DNA of 64,000 bases. It comes from Bin80 sp026709335 (GTDB lineage Bacteria; Bacteroidota; Rhodothermia; Rhodothermales; Bin80). The position numbers and the translations under genes are program-made. The stretch lies in NCBI GenBank assembly GCA_965200825.1, contig OZ241385.1, forward strand, positions 2,418,001-2,482,000. The letters are read 5' to 3'. How positions within the stretch are numbered: position 1 is the stretch's first letter; each line of letters starts with the position of its first letter. Positions 19,101-27,181 of this stretch are shown here, piece after piece. The notes under the pieces were generated by a model. It saw only the letters and a list, made by a program, of their open reading frames with translations, made no database searches and was not told where the DNA came from.

Positions 19101-19180
19101 TCGACGAATCTAACGCAGTTCGATTGGTGAAGGTATTGGATTCTGTACTTGAGGAGAATGGCACGAAGCTCAATCAATAG
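16145..19180 (+). CDS. APH-kinase / M23 / class III aminotransferase fusion
   Basis: 1011 residues from the ATG at 16145, chosen because it overlaps the upstream stop as ATGA and removes an N-terminal extension lying in the aldolase gene. Three domains are seen. An aminoglycoside-phosphotransferase/homoserine-kinase-like fold (about 10-330) has VIHHDANDHNIVV and GLIDFGD. A M23 peptidase-like domain (about 420-580) has HLGIDLFKE and PHLHFQV. A class III PLP aminotransferase (about 590-1005) has NSGSEANDLA, CIADEVQVGFGRMG and the PLP lysine in LGKPMGNG. The kinase and PLP parts resemble hydroxylysine kinase plus phosphohydroxylysine or ethanolamine-phosphate phospholyase, so phosphorylation of an amino alcohol and PLP elimination is a plausible sequence. 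No signal peptide is seen, so M23 here is probably not a wall hydrolase. It overlaps the convergent FKBP gene end by 11 bp. Confidence 0.82.
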   Translation: MIEHSAPSFSITQAKSLTQEIFGLSGNVTELPSHLDQNFRLDTDSGSFVLKLANAAAEPSYVDLQQSVLTYLQEKERGESFPVVVPTRSGNLKTIVDGKEGGQHQAWMVTWLKGRTLEKVKPMFPTLLRDLGYFLGSLDQTLEGFEHASAHRNYIWDLRKAAQFIEYLVHIPDAKRRQLVENSLEFFQNKILPSLDHFRQSVIHHDANDHNIVVQGTGYQARVGGLIDFGDTLHTATVIELAIAATYVMMEKPDPVGAAAEVIRGYHEAHPLEESEIAVLHGLIRARLCSSVLVSAYRGMLEPENEYIRVSEQGAWSLLKQLDAESPSLAEYRWRAACGLEPCPKNKRLIKKLQKNSFAAVMQPDVCTVSPLVFDLSVSSPLIGPLDKQPDPNKASAAWFRRIRRAGAEIGIGRYNEPRIVYTAEHYKSPNNEFDESRTIHLGIDLFKEAGTPIYAPLSGKVHSLSFSRNPMDFGGLVILEHSIEGEKFYTLYGHLSEDSVLGLESEKEISKGEQFASLGAPEENGGWIPHLHFQVITDLLGQSGGYWGVAAASQREVWLSICPDPNLLLGIQDDDLFVEKSPAESIRSRRKEFIGGNLSISYRTPLHIVRGYRQYLYDETGRAFLDAVNNVPHVGHSHPRVTAAAIRQMRVLNTNTRYLHRTLVDYAERLADTMPDPLNVCYFVNSGSEANDLALRLAFAHTGRQDIAVLEGAYHGHLSSLIAISPYKFDGPGGAGAPPHVHQAPVPDTYRGRFRGINAAKDYVEALKSKIDTASDGIAAFICESLLGCGGQIELPEGYLEGVYAHVRETGGICIADEVQVGFGRMGSEFWGFQTQQVTPDIVVLGKPMGNGHPLAGVVTTPEIAQSFDNGMEFFSTFGGNPVSCMVGMAVMDVIESEKLQENARITGNTLKQSLLKLKNKYPLIGDVRGRGLFLGIELVRDLQTLEPADQEAEYIANRMRDLGILISTDGPLHNVLKIKPPLVFDESNAVRLVKVLDSVLEENGTKLNQ

Positions 19181-19631
19181 AGACAAGAGCTACCTCAAAA
19201 ATGAGGGTGGCATTTGGGGGAATTCGACCTCGTCCCCGAGTTCCGTATCCCAAATCTGATGGAATAACTAATTGGCGTTCTCCTCCTACTTGCATCCCAA
19301 CAAGACCGCGCTCCCATCCTTCAATAACCCCTCCGGTCCCTAAACGAAATACAAAAGGTTCCTCTCTGGGGTACGACGAATCAAAGAGGGTGTTATCCGT
19401 TAGCCAGCCGCTATAATGTACACTTACAAGGTCATTTGCCTTTGCAGCATCTCCGGTTCCTACCTTGAAGTCATAATATTTAAGGCCGTCGCCAAGGTCA
19501 GAATAATCTGTGTCTGAGACTTCACGGGGGATGGGGGTGTTTTCAGGTTCTGAAGAGGTTGTGTCCGCTGGTGAGTCACAGCTTGCCATGAGAAGAACTG
19601 CGAACGCCATGCACATAAATCGTACCAACAT
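19170..19631 (-). CDS. FKBP-type peptidyl-prolyl isomerase lipoprotein
   Basis: 153 residues. A lipoprotein signal (AVLLMASC) is followed by a short Ser/Thr/Pro linker and one complete FKBP domain (about 55-152, with DLVSVHYSGWL, LFDSSYPREEPFVF, VIEGWERGLVGM, IPSDLGYGTRG and IPPNATLIFEVAL). The aromatic active-site residues are retained. It would assist proline isomerisation of envelope proteins. It is transcribed towards the aminotransferase fusion and divergently from aminopeptidase P, with about 115 bp between starts. Confidence 0.92.
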   Translation of the reverse strand: MLVRFMCMAFAVLLMASCDSPADTTSSEPENTPIPREVSDTDYSDLGDGLKYYDFKVGTGDAAKANDLVSVHYSGWLTDNTLFDSSYPREEPFVFRLGTGGVIEGWERGLVGMQVGGERQLVIPSDLGYGTRGRGRIPPNATLIFEVALVSID

Positions 19632-19747
19632 AACGCTTTATAAAATGACTATGAAATTCGCTGGACTTCTACCCGAAAAGTGTTAAATTGGTCCTTCTCT
19701 TCCACCTAATTTGTGGAACAAGCCTGTTCTTTCATTCACAAAAAATC

Positions 19748-21136
19748 ATGTTTGAGCCTGTTGTTTATCGTGCCCGTCGTAGCCAGTTGATCAAGTCAAT
19801 AGGGAGTGGGATTGTGTTCTTGCCAGGGCATGTTGAGAGCCCCATGAATTATATTGAAAATACATATCCTTTCCGACAGGATAGTACATTTCTGTATTAT
19901 GCAGGGATTTCCAATTCAGGATTTTCCCTGGTAATTGACGTTGATCAAAACCACACGACGCTCTTTGGCAAAAAACTTACGATTGAAGATATCATCTGGA
20001 CGGGCTCGCAATCGGATTTAGATGAGTTGGGAGAACTTTCTGGAGTTGATCATATCTGCGAATCCGTACAACTTTCCGATGTACTCCTGAAGGCGCGAGA
20101 ACAAAAACGTGATGTGCACTATTTGCCTCCTTATCGAGCGGAAACAAGCCGGCAGTTGGAAGGTCTGTTAGGATTGGAAACAGGTCAGAGTCTTCATGAG
20201 CACTCAGAGGTACTGGCATCAGCCGTAATTGCTTCCCGTTCTGTCAAGGAGCCTCGAGAATTGGCAGAAATCGAAGTAGCACTGGATGTTACCCGAGAGA
20301 TGTATCGAGTAGCAATGCATGCTGTAGAGGAAGGAAAATTTGAACGGGAAATCGCCGGCTTGGTGGAGGGAATTGCAATTAGTGGCGGAGGACGCCTCGC
20401 CTATCCATGTATCTTGACCAGGGAAGGGCAGGTTTTGCATAATCATGATTACCACCGTCAACTGAGGCAGGGTGACCTGATTGTACAGGATAGCGGGGCC
20501 GCAACCATAAGGGGATACGCAAGTGACATCACACGCACATATCCGGTAAGCGGTGCATTTTCCTCTCGCCAGCGTGAGATATATCAGGCTGTACTTGACT
20601 CCTTGACAGATGCGACTGCAAGCATTCGACCAGAGCGACCCTTTCGTGATTGTCACTTAATTGCTGCGCGCACACTGACAGACAGGCTCCAGCAGATTGG
20701 ATTAATGCGAGGAAATGTGGATGAATCAGTTGCTTCCGGTGCGCATGCACTTTTTTTCCCACACGGACTGGGGCATACGATGGGGCTGGATGTACATGAC
20801 ATGGAAAATCTGGGAGAAGATTTACTTGGTTATGACGATCAGATTGAGAGAAGTGAGCAGTTTGGACTCAAGTCTCTAAGGTTTGGAAAGGCGCCCGCCC
20901 CCGGATTCGTATTGACGGTAGAGCCTGGTTGTTATTTTATTGATCCATTGATTGACCAATGGAGAAGCAAAAAACGCTACGAAGAATTTATTAATTATGA
21001 GTATTTGGAGGGCTGGCGAGGTTTTGGCGGAGTACGCATCGAGGAGAATGTTGTGGTCACCTCAGAGGGATGTAGGGTTTTAGGTCCTCCCATCCCCAAG
21101 ACAATTACGAATGTGGAAACCGCGTGTAATGTTTAG
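19748..21136 (+). CDS. pepP: Xaa-Pro aminopeptidase (aminopeptidase P, M24B)
   Basis: 462 residues from the ATG at 19748; an open frame extends 20 codons upstream but its residues look unconstrained. The N-terminal AMP_N domain has FPFRQDSTFLYYAGI. The M24 metallopeptidase core shows the five metal ligands: Asp in IVQDSGA, Asp in YASDITRTYP, His in HGLGHTMGLDVHDMENLG, Glu in LTVEPGCYF and Glu in GVRIEENVVV. It removes an N-terminal residue preceding proline. Its stop codon directly abuts the stop of mtaB on the other strand, so the pair is convergent without a gap. Confidence 0.92.
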   Translation: MFEPVVYRARRSQLIKSIGSGIVFLPGHVESPMNYIENTYPFRQDSTFLYYAGISNSGFSLVIDVDQNHTTLFGKKLTIEDIIWTGSQSDLDELGELSGVDHICESVQLSDVLLKAREQKRDVHYLPPYRAETSRQLEGLLGLETGQSLHEHSEVLASAVIASRSVKEPRELAEIEVALDVTREMYRVAMHAVEEGKFEREIAGLVEGIAISGGGRLAYPCILTREGQVLHNHDYHRQLRQGDLIVQDSGAATIRGYASDITRTYPVSGAFSSRQREIYQAVLDSLTDATASIRPERPFRDCHLIAARTLTDRLQQIGLMRGNVDESVASGAHALFFPHGLGHTMGLDVHDMENLGEDLLGYDDQIERSEQFGLKSLRFGKAPAPGFVLTVEPGCYFIDPLIDQWRSKKRYEEFINYEYLEGWRGFGGVRIEENVVVTSEGCRVLGPPIPKTITNVETACNV

Positions 21137-22435
21137 TCAGGAGACAAACATTACTTGTTCGGTACCCAGTCTGACGTTTTCAATTGTTCCAACACGGGTT
21201 TTGTCGAGCGAGCTTGTCATCCGGATGTAATTATCCGTATAGCCCTGCATGTTGCCAGATTTATTTGTGCGCTCCCAAAGAACAGGTCGTATTTGTCCCC
21301 GAAACCGTTCCTGAAACAAAGTTTGTTTTCGAGCAGATAATTCCTGGAGTGTTCGATTACGAGTTCTGCGTTCTTGGGAAGAAATCGGATTGAAGGATTG
21401 AAACCGGTTTGCGGAGACCGTATTCGGGCGTTCCGAATAGGTAAAAACATGGAGATATGTGACCGGCAGGTCTGCGAGGAAAGTATGCGTTTCAGTAAAA
21501 TATTCGGGAGTTTCTGCGGGGAAGCCGACGATGACATCGGCGCCGATGCCTGCATCAGGCATATGTTTGTGAATGTATTCCAGACGCTGCTGATATGCTT
21601 CTCTCTGATAGCGACGACGCATTGCTCCCAATACGGTGTTCTCTCCACTCTGTAGGGGAATATGAAAATGAGGGACCATGACAGAAGTTTCTGCAACGAA
21701 GTCAATGATCTCGTCAGTGAGCAGGTTCGGTTCAATAGAAGAAATCCGATAGCGAAGGATTCCATCAACTGTGGCTAATTGTTGCAGCAGTTGAAGCAAA
21801 TCTTTTCCTGTGTTTGTATCCTGGCTTCCTTGGCCATATAGACCAATATTCACTCCTGTCAGAACGATCTCTTTAATGCCTCGTTCCGCGAGATTTCGAG
21901 CTTGATCAACAACTTGGTCCATAGGAGCAGATCGGCTCCTTCCCCGAGCCAGAGGAATCGTACAGAATGAACAGGAATAATCACATCCATCTTGCACCTT
22001 CAAAAAAGCACGAGTCCGATCATCTGAGAGCAGGGCAGAATCAAAGGATGCAGAGTTTCCTGTGCAGGAGACATTGACTTGTGTCGATTCTTTCGGCACG
22101 AAATCATCCAGCAAATCAAAGATGTGTGCTTTTTCACTATTCCCAAGTACAGCACTGACCCCCTCAATTTTTGCCACTTCATCTGGGCGTAATTGTGCAT
22201 AGCATCCGGTAACGAGGATAAATGCATCTGGGTTCAGCCGGTGAGTACGCCGTATAATTTGCCGGCATTTTCGGTCTGCTTCGGCGGTCACTGAGCAAGT
22301 ATTGATCACAGAAATATCGCACGCATCTTTCTGTCCGACGGCTTCAAAACCTCGTAACTCAAACTGGCGTTGCAGACTACTGGTCTCTGCAAAATTCAGT
22401 TTGCAGCCCAAAGTATGAAATGAAACACGACTCAT
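21137..22435 (-). CDS. mtaB: tRNA t6A37 methylthiotransferase MtaB
   Basis: A 432-residue radical-SAM methylthiotransferase that converts t6A37 to ms2t6A in tRNA. The N-terminal UPF0004 domain has its three cluster cysteines (TLGCKLNFAE, NTCSVTAEAD, VTGCYAQ). The radical SAM motif is DGCDYSCSFCTIPLARG, and a TRAM-like domain closes the protein (about 370-432). VINTCSVT and SFCTIPLARG favour MtaB over MiaB or RimO. Confidence 0.9.
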   Translation of the reverse strand: MSRVSFHTLGCKLNFAETSSLQRQFELRGFEAVGQKDACDISVINTCSVTAEADRKCRQIIRRTHRLNPDAFILVTGCYAQLRPDEVAKIEGVSAVLGNSEKAHIFDLLDDFVPKESTQVNVSCTGNSASFDSALLSDDRTRAFLKVQDGCDYSCSFCTIPLARGRSRSAPMDQVVDQARNLAERGIKEIVLTGVNIGLYGQGSQDTNTGKDLLQLLQQLATVDGILRYRISSIEPNLLTDEIIDFVAETSVMVPHFHIPLQSGENTVLGAMRRRYQREAYQQRLEYIHKHMPDAGIGADVIVGFPAETPEYFTETHTFLADLPVTYLHVFTYSERPNTVSANRFQSFNPISSQERRTRNRTLQELSARKQTLFQERFRGQIRPVLWERTNKSGNMQGYTDNYIRMTSSLDKTRVGTIENVRLGTEQVMFVS

Positions 22436-22615
22436 GAACGTATTCTGATTCTCAAGATGGAATGAATCATCTGCAATCTTGATCCATACAAATTCTCGCA
22501 GGATTCTTAGGTTTCCACGAACAGCCAGTGAAGTAATACGAATCCTCTCGGAATTAATCTGCCAGCAGTCGCGTACCGATATATCATATCCACGGTCGTT
22601 TTGATTTTTCTGCTT

Positions 22616-22808
22616 TAGCAGCCCGTGGATAAAGCCAAATAAATTTAGCTAGCAGTTTTTGATGCTGACCTTGCATGATTTGACAGACAAATTGATAGAC
22701 AAAATGTGCTACAAGCAACGATTTTTGAGCGTTTTGGGAGTAAAAACGAAGATTTTTATTCAATTCAGGCTGTCCCATTTTTATGAGAGACTTTATCCAC
22801 GGGCTGCC
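22616..22808 (-). mobile_element. MITE-like deletion derivative of the adjacent IS
   Basis: About 193 bp bounded by inverted repeats: TTTAGCAGCCCGTGGATAAAG at the left and CTTTATCCACGGGCTGC at the right. The same repeat, as CTTTATCCACAGGCTGCTAA, ends the neighbouring IS remnant at 23651. On the minus strand the inside reads a short frame ending WLYPRAA through the terminal repeat, like a transposase C-terminus running into its IS end. This suggests an internally deleted copy of the same family inserted at, or replacing, the 3' half of the larger remnant. Confidence 0.65.
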
Positions 22809-23651
22809 AGGTGCTCAGTTGTTACATCCAATGTCTCTTCAATGGACGCCGTATCCCCACCGTCCATCGTTTGAATCGTCACCGCAACCAGGGCCCCCGA
22901 GTCTAAATCGACCGCGTGTTCACACTTGTGAGTCAAATGGAGCCGGCCATCTTTCATCTTCCCAATCCGGGATTCCGGATCCTTGGGATGCACCCAATCC
23001 TTGTTGGAACCCTTGTTTGGACGCGTTTTGTCCAACTTCGCCAAGTCTTCCCGGGTCGGAATCTCAATTCCAGATTCCTTCGCCAACGACTCCAAAAACG
23101 CTGCAAATACCTGTCCAGTGTCCCGGCGAACGATCGAACGCAACACTGCATTGGCCTCCAGCGTTGTCGAATCGATCCCCAACGTCTTGCCCCGTAATAA
23201 TCCCGCCTCCTTTAACCGGGATAAAACCCACACAAATACCTTACATATGCACCTCCACACTCAGCCGCTTCCGCGTCTTGGACAGCGTACTGTGATCCGG
23301 AGGATGCTCGGTTACCGTGTACCCAAAAATGTACGCAACGAAATCGAATCATTACACCCCCGGCGCAAGCCCAGAACGTCCCATTCGCTCTGCATAAAAC
23401 TCCTGACATGCCTCCTCCACAAACAAACCAAACTCATGCGTACAAAGCACCGAGTCCAATGCCTCATAAAATGCGTTGGAGGAGGACTGAATCTCCTGCC
23501 AACAGATACACACTCGCCCTGAATGCCGTCCTTTCGCTTTCCTAATGCCATGAATTTGGAGAGATAGATCTGAACATATATGCACTCCCCAAATATACCA
23601 CACCCATCCCAGGGTTCCTGCCAAATTCCGACTTTATCCACAGGCTGCTAA
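22793..23651 (-). pseudogene. Truncated, frameshifted DDE transposase (IS1182-like)
   Basis: Starts at the terminal repeat near 23651. Protein pieces run on the minus strand in changing frames: FYEALDSVLCTHEFGLFVEE and FYAERMGRSGLAPG (near 23500-23355), then DSISLRTFLG, then TEHPPDHSTLSKTRKRLSVE (near 23310-23250), then a long stretch to 22793 with LLRGKTLGIDSTTLEANA, LRSIVRRDTG and KKMKDG-like GKMKDGRLHLTHKCEHAVDL. Compared with intact relatives, about 25 residues after LAPG are missing and at least three frameshifts are present. The C-terminal half with the last catalytic Glu is gone, replaced by the MITE-like element. Not functional. Confidence 0.85.
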
Positions 23652-23667
23652 ATACTTCTGATTATTG

Positions 23668-25980
23668 ATGCATGACACACATATACCCGTACTGGCAAAG
23701 ATTTCTTCAATGTATCTCGGACCAACAGAGGATATTGGTACTCAGGCTCTCGGGCATATCCTTACTAATTCTCAACCTGCCCGGGATGCACTCTCAGAAA
23801 TACTGCGAATTAGCGGTGCAGATGTGGGATGGATTGCAGAAGTAAAAACACAGGTTATTGGCGAGAGTGAAGCCTGGCCAGATATTGTCGCCTTCGGTGA
23901 AGATAAATCCAAATGCGTTCTGATCAAAACGGAATTCTGGGCAGGGCTGATCGAAAATCGGCCTCTCACTTACCTTAAGTCCTTTCTGGAGCAGACAACA
24001 CCTACCTTGCTCTTCATTGCACCTCATGTCCGGCATGAATTTCTCTGGGCGGAGTTGAAGCGGCATATCAGGGAGTTGAAGACTGATATTACATTCAAGA
24101 ACGAGGAGAGTTGTGATTCACTTTATAGTGCTTGTGTCGGGAGAATACACAGGTTAATTTTGATCAGTTGGACAAGTCTTCTTGATCGTATTGCAGCAAA
24201 AGTTTCTGCCGCTGACGATTTGAAAACGGAGGCTGACATTGTCCAGTTGCGTGGGCTTGCCGCTCACGAGGATTCCACGGCATTCATGCCGTGGAAGGCG
24301 AAAGAACTAAGTCCAAGTATTCCTCGCAAATTGATGGAACTAAGAAACCTCGTCGACAACGTAACAAATGAGTTGGCTGAACGTGGTTTGATCAATACGA
24401 AGAAGTTAGGATGCACGGTGCTGGCAACAAAGTATGTTCGGTACATGAATTTAGTCGGAGCTGATGATAATTATTCAGTCAAAGTGGGATTAGCCATTGA
24501 CTATGAAAATTGGGCTACGATTCATGATACTCCTCTATGGCTAACATTAAAGGAAGATGATTCTAAGCTCAGCGAAGAGATCTGGACAAACTTGACTTCT
24601 TTACGCCAATCCGATCCGCCCGAGCTTTTTAAGAGTTGGAACTATCCACTGATCCCTATTGAATTACCCCTTTCCCTGGAGAGCGAAGCCCTGGTTGATA
24701 CGATCGTTCAGCGCGTGGTATATATCGCAGACAAAATTGGTTGTGGCTTGAGATACTCGGAAATTCATAGCCTCTCACACTCATCATGTATGAGTAATAA
24801 ACATATTCCCTTGCTGGCAAAGATATCCTCAATGTTCAAAGGACAGATGGAGGATGTCGCTGTTGAAGCGCTTGGACATATCCTCGCCTGCTCTCAGCCT
24901 GCACGGGATGCACTCTTGAATACCTTACGAATCGGTGGCGCGAAAGTGAGGCGGATCGTAGATGTTCAGACCCAGGCTTTTCTTCCGGAAGGTGCTTGGC
25001 CAGATTTGGCGGCGTATGGTGAAGATAATTCCACATGTGCTCTGATCGAAGCGAAATTCTGGGCTGGATTGACTAAAAATCAACCCTTGACCTATCTTAG
25101 ATATCTCCCAGATGGGAAAGCATCCGCTTTGCTCTTCATTGCACCTCATGCTCGGCGTGAATCTCTTTGGGCAGAGTTGAAACAGCGCATCAAAGGATCA
25201 AAGGCAGATACTCGATTCGAGAACGAAGAGAGACATAAAGCACTTTTTAGTGCTCGTGTTGGAGAAACACACTGGTTGATCTTGGTCAATTGGACATGCC
25301 TTTTAGATCACATTGCAGCTAAAGTCTCTGCCTCAGGGGATTCACGCATTGAAGCTGACATTGCACAATTGTATGCCTTTACTTCTCGCGAAGCGCAAGA
25401 GGATATTATTACCACTCCAAAGCTCATGTCGTTGAAATCGGAGAAATTGAATTCAGATTCCCAACGCAAAATGCGGCCTATGCCCCATCTCTCAACTTGT
25501 CAGACTAGATATGCCGATGATGAATTGAGTCCAAATACAGCTCGTAGACTGATCCAACTAAGGAACCTCGTCGACAGCGTTACAAAACAATTGCACAGAA
25601 GAGGCTTAATCAGCTTAGAGGGTGTGAGCGTCGTGCCGCGGGAAACAGGATACATGCGGTATATGAAATTTGTCGGAGCAGATCAAGAAATAGTGGTTGG
25701 AGCAGCATTGGCAATAGACTACGCAAAGTGGGCAACGAATCGTAATACTCCTCTGTGGCTGACATTTTATAGCGGCAAGGCATGGAACGCCACCAAGTCT
25801 ATCGGGGAGATCTGGGAAAATCTCCTTCCTTTACGCCAATCCGAGCCACCCGAATCTCTATGGATCCATAAACGTCCAGCGATACCCATTGAGCTACCTC
25901 TTGGATTGGAAGAAGATGCTGTGCTTGCCGCAATTATTCAACGCTTGGAGTACATTGCAGATATGATCAGTACAAGATAG
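23668..25980 (+). CDS. Tandem-duplicated PD-(D/E)XK nuclease-like protein
   Basis: 770 residues from the ATG at 23668 (a TTG one codon earlier is also open). It consists of two whole copies of a roughly 375-residue protein fused in frame: THIPVLAKISSM at the start is repeated as KHIPLLAKISSM at residue 378, and all later blocks recur (LLFIAPHxRxExLWAEL, ELRNLVDxVT / QLRNLVDSVT, LRQSxPPE, IPIELPL). Copy 2 carries a PD-(D/E)XK signature: PD at 445-446, then ALIEAKFWAGL with Glu 461 and Lys 463. In copy 1 the same site reads VLIKTEFWAGL, so Glu and Lys are exchanged and nuclease activity is unlikely there. The second copy keeps its own Met (residue 375). It sits directly beside the IS debris and ends in a strong hairpin. 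A defence-type nuclease is a reasonable guess; no partner gene is seen. Confidence 0.8.
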   Translation: MHDTHIPVLAKISSMYLGPTEDIGTQALGHILTNSQPARDALSEILRISGADVGWIAEVKTQVIGESEAWPDIVAFGEDKSKCVLIKTEFWAGLIENRPLTYLKSFLEQTTPTLLFIAPHVRHEFLWAELKRHIRELKTDITFKNEESCDSLYSACVGRIHRLILISWTSLLDRIAAKVSAADDLKTEADIVQLRGLAAHEDSTAFMPWKAKELSPSIPRKLMELRNLVDNVTNELAERGLINTKKLGCTVLATKYVRYMNLVGADDNYSVKVGLAIDYENWATIHDTPLWLTLKEDDSKLSEEIWTNLTSLRQSDPPELFKSWNYPLIPIELPLSLESEALVDTIVQRVVYIADKIGCGLRYSEIHSLSHSSCMSNKHIPLLAKISSMFKGQMEDVAVEALGHILACSQPARDALLNTLRIGGAKVRRIVDVQTQAFLPEGAWPDLAAYGEDNSTCALIEAKFWAGLTKNQPLTYLRYLPDGKASALLFIAPHARRESLWAELKQRIKGSKADTRFENEERHKALFSARVGETHWLILVNWTCLLDHIAAKVSASGDSRIEADIAQLYAFTSREAQEDIITTPKLMSLKSEKLNSDSQRKMRPMPHLSTCQTRYADDELSPNTARRLIQLRNLVDSVTKQLHRRGLISLEGVSVVPRETGYMRYMKFVGADQEIVVGAALAIDYAKWATNRNTPLWLTFYSGKAWNATKSIGEIWENLLPLRQSEPPESLWIHKRPAIPIELPLGLEEDAVLAAIIQRLEYIADMISTR

Positions 25981-26010
25981 GTCTGTAATGCTTTCTCGAC
26001 CTATCTTGTA
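25971..26010 (+). terminator. Hairpin over the stop of the PD-(D/E)XK gene
   Basis: Perfect 13-bp arms TACAAGATAGGTC (25971-25983) and GACCTATCTTGTA (25998-26010) with a 14-nt loop. The left arm includes the TAG stop codon. Likely transcription terminator, or the edge of a transferred cassette. Confidence 0.65.
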
Positions 26011-26053
26011 AGGTCCAGGCGCTAGACAGGTTCAACACGTAAACCGATCTATC

Positions 26054-26713
26054 ATGATTGCACGTGAAGGATGGCCTTCGATTATTGGAGCATTCTTTAT
26101 CGGTTTGACTTTATCGGGGATCTTGCTTATCATGCCTGGTGTCCCCCAGTGGATCGAGGCTGCGATGGTTCCGCTTTTCCTGCCCGGTCTGGGGTTGATG
26201 ACAGTCTATTTTTTCAGAGATCCTGATCGAGAGGTGCCATTGAATACAGAATCGTTAATTCTGGCCCCCTCAGATGGTAAAATTGTAGAAATCATAAAGG
26301 AGAAAGAACCCTTGTTTATCAACGATCAGGTATGGAGAATTTCTATTTTTCTTTCCGTATTGGATGTTCATGTAAATCGTGTTCCGGCTTGCGGGAAGGT
26401 GACCTATTTGGCATATAAGCAGGGAGAGTTTCGAGTAGCATGGCATCCCAAATCTTCGACTTTGAATGAACAATCTCAGATAGGCATAGAGCATCCCTCT
26501 GGGAATCGGATATTATTCAAACAGATTGCAGGCAGGCTGGCTCGACGAATTGTCTATCGACTTTCTGAGGGAGATCAGGTGAGGGCAGGTGAGAGGTTTG
26601 GTTTGATCCGATTTGGTTCAAGAATGGATGTACTGATTCCTTCAGATATATCTATTGAGGTGAAGGTTGGAGATCGAGTGAGTGCTGGAATGAGTGTGTT
26701 GGGTGTCATATAG
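26054..26713 (+). CDS. psd: Phosphatidylserine decarboxylase, short type
   Basis: 219 residues, the short prokaryotic form of the enzyme making phosphatidylethanolamine. Two N-terminal membrane segments (about 8-55) are followed by ILAPSDGKIVEI, FLSVLDVHVNRVPACG and the C-terminal RFGSRMDVLIP. The Ser of FGS is where self-cleavage makes the pyruvoyl cofactor. It lies 470 bp upstream of pssA on the same strand, together giving the PS-to-PE branch. Confidence 0.93.
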   Translation: MIAREGWPSIIGAFFIGLTLSGILLIMPGVPQWIEAAMVPLFLPGLGLMTVYFFRDPDREVPLNTESLILAPSDGKIVEIIKEKEPLFINDQVWRISIFLSVLDVHVNRVPACGKVTYLAYKQGEFRVAWHPKSSTLNEQSQIGIEHPSGNRILFKQIAGRLARRIVYRLSEGDQVRAGERFGLIRFGSRMDVLIPSDISIEVKVGDRVSAGMSVLGVI

Positions 26714-27181
26714 CCAATTCAGAAATGTCCACAGAGATATTCATGCATAATACATTGAGGTCGCATTTCAGAAGCAGATGGCAGTATTGAAGAGTTCGGT
26801 TACTATCAAAGATGTAAGAATCTCCTAGGTTACTTCTAATCTTTATGCGAACTTGAATCCGAATTCTCAGTTTGTTATCTACGAAGACACTCTTTGCTGT
26901 ACTATCTGCAAGCTTTCAAAGGGTAGGGAAGAGTGTAATTGATGTATTTTTTTGGATCATGCAGGATGTGTTAATAGAATTTCAGGATTCCCGAGCGTAA
27001 TAGAATCAGGTCGTAATGATATCGTTTGTCGTAAATATTATTGCGAATCTGATGATCCACTGAAATACAGCCCCCTGAGCAATGGAATTAAAGAAGTCTA
27101 CTGGTTTGGATTGGATGAAAACGGTGATCAGACTCAATAGTAACATGCCAGTTCAGTCCACAAAAATATCAACCAGGATGC
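26714..27181. other. Intergenic stretch between psd and pssA
   Basis: About 470 bp, AT-rich. A 62-codon plus-strand frame (26952-27140) has no family resemblance. I see no RNA gene or repeat here; it probably carries the pssA promoter. Confidence 0.4.

Noticed and set aside
21217..21768. 183-codon frame inside mtaB in another frame
   Set aside because: A shadow of mtaB; no independent motif.
22983..23522. 179-codon plus-strand frame across the transposase remnant
   Set aside because: The minus strand carries recognisable transposase pieces here; the plus frame is Pro/Arg-rich antisense.
26952..27140. 62-codon frame between psd and pssA
   Set aside because: Too short, no start context and no recognisable pattern.
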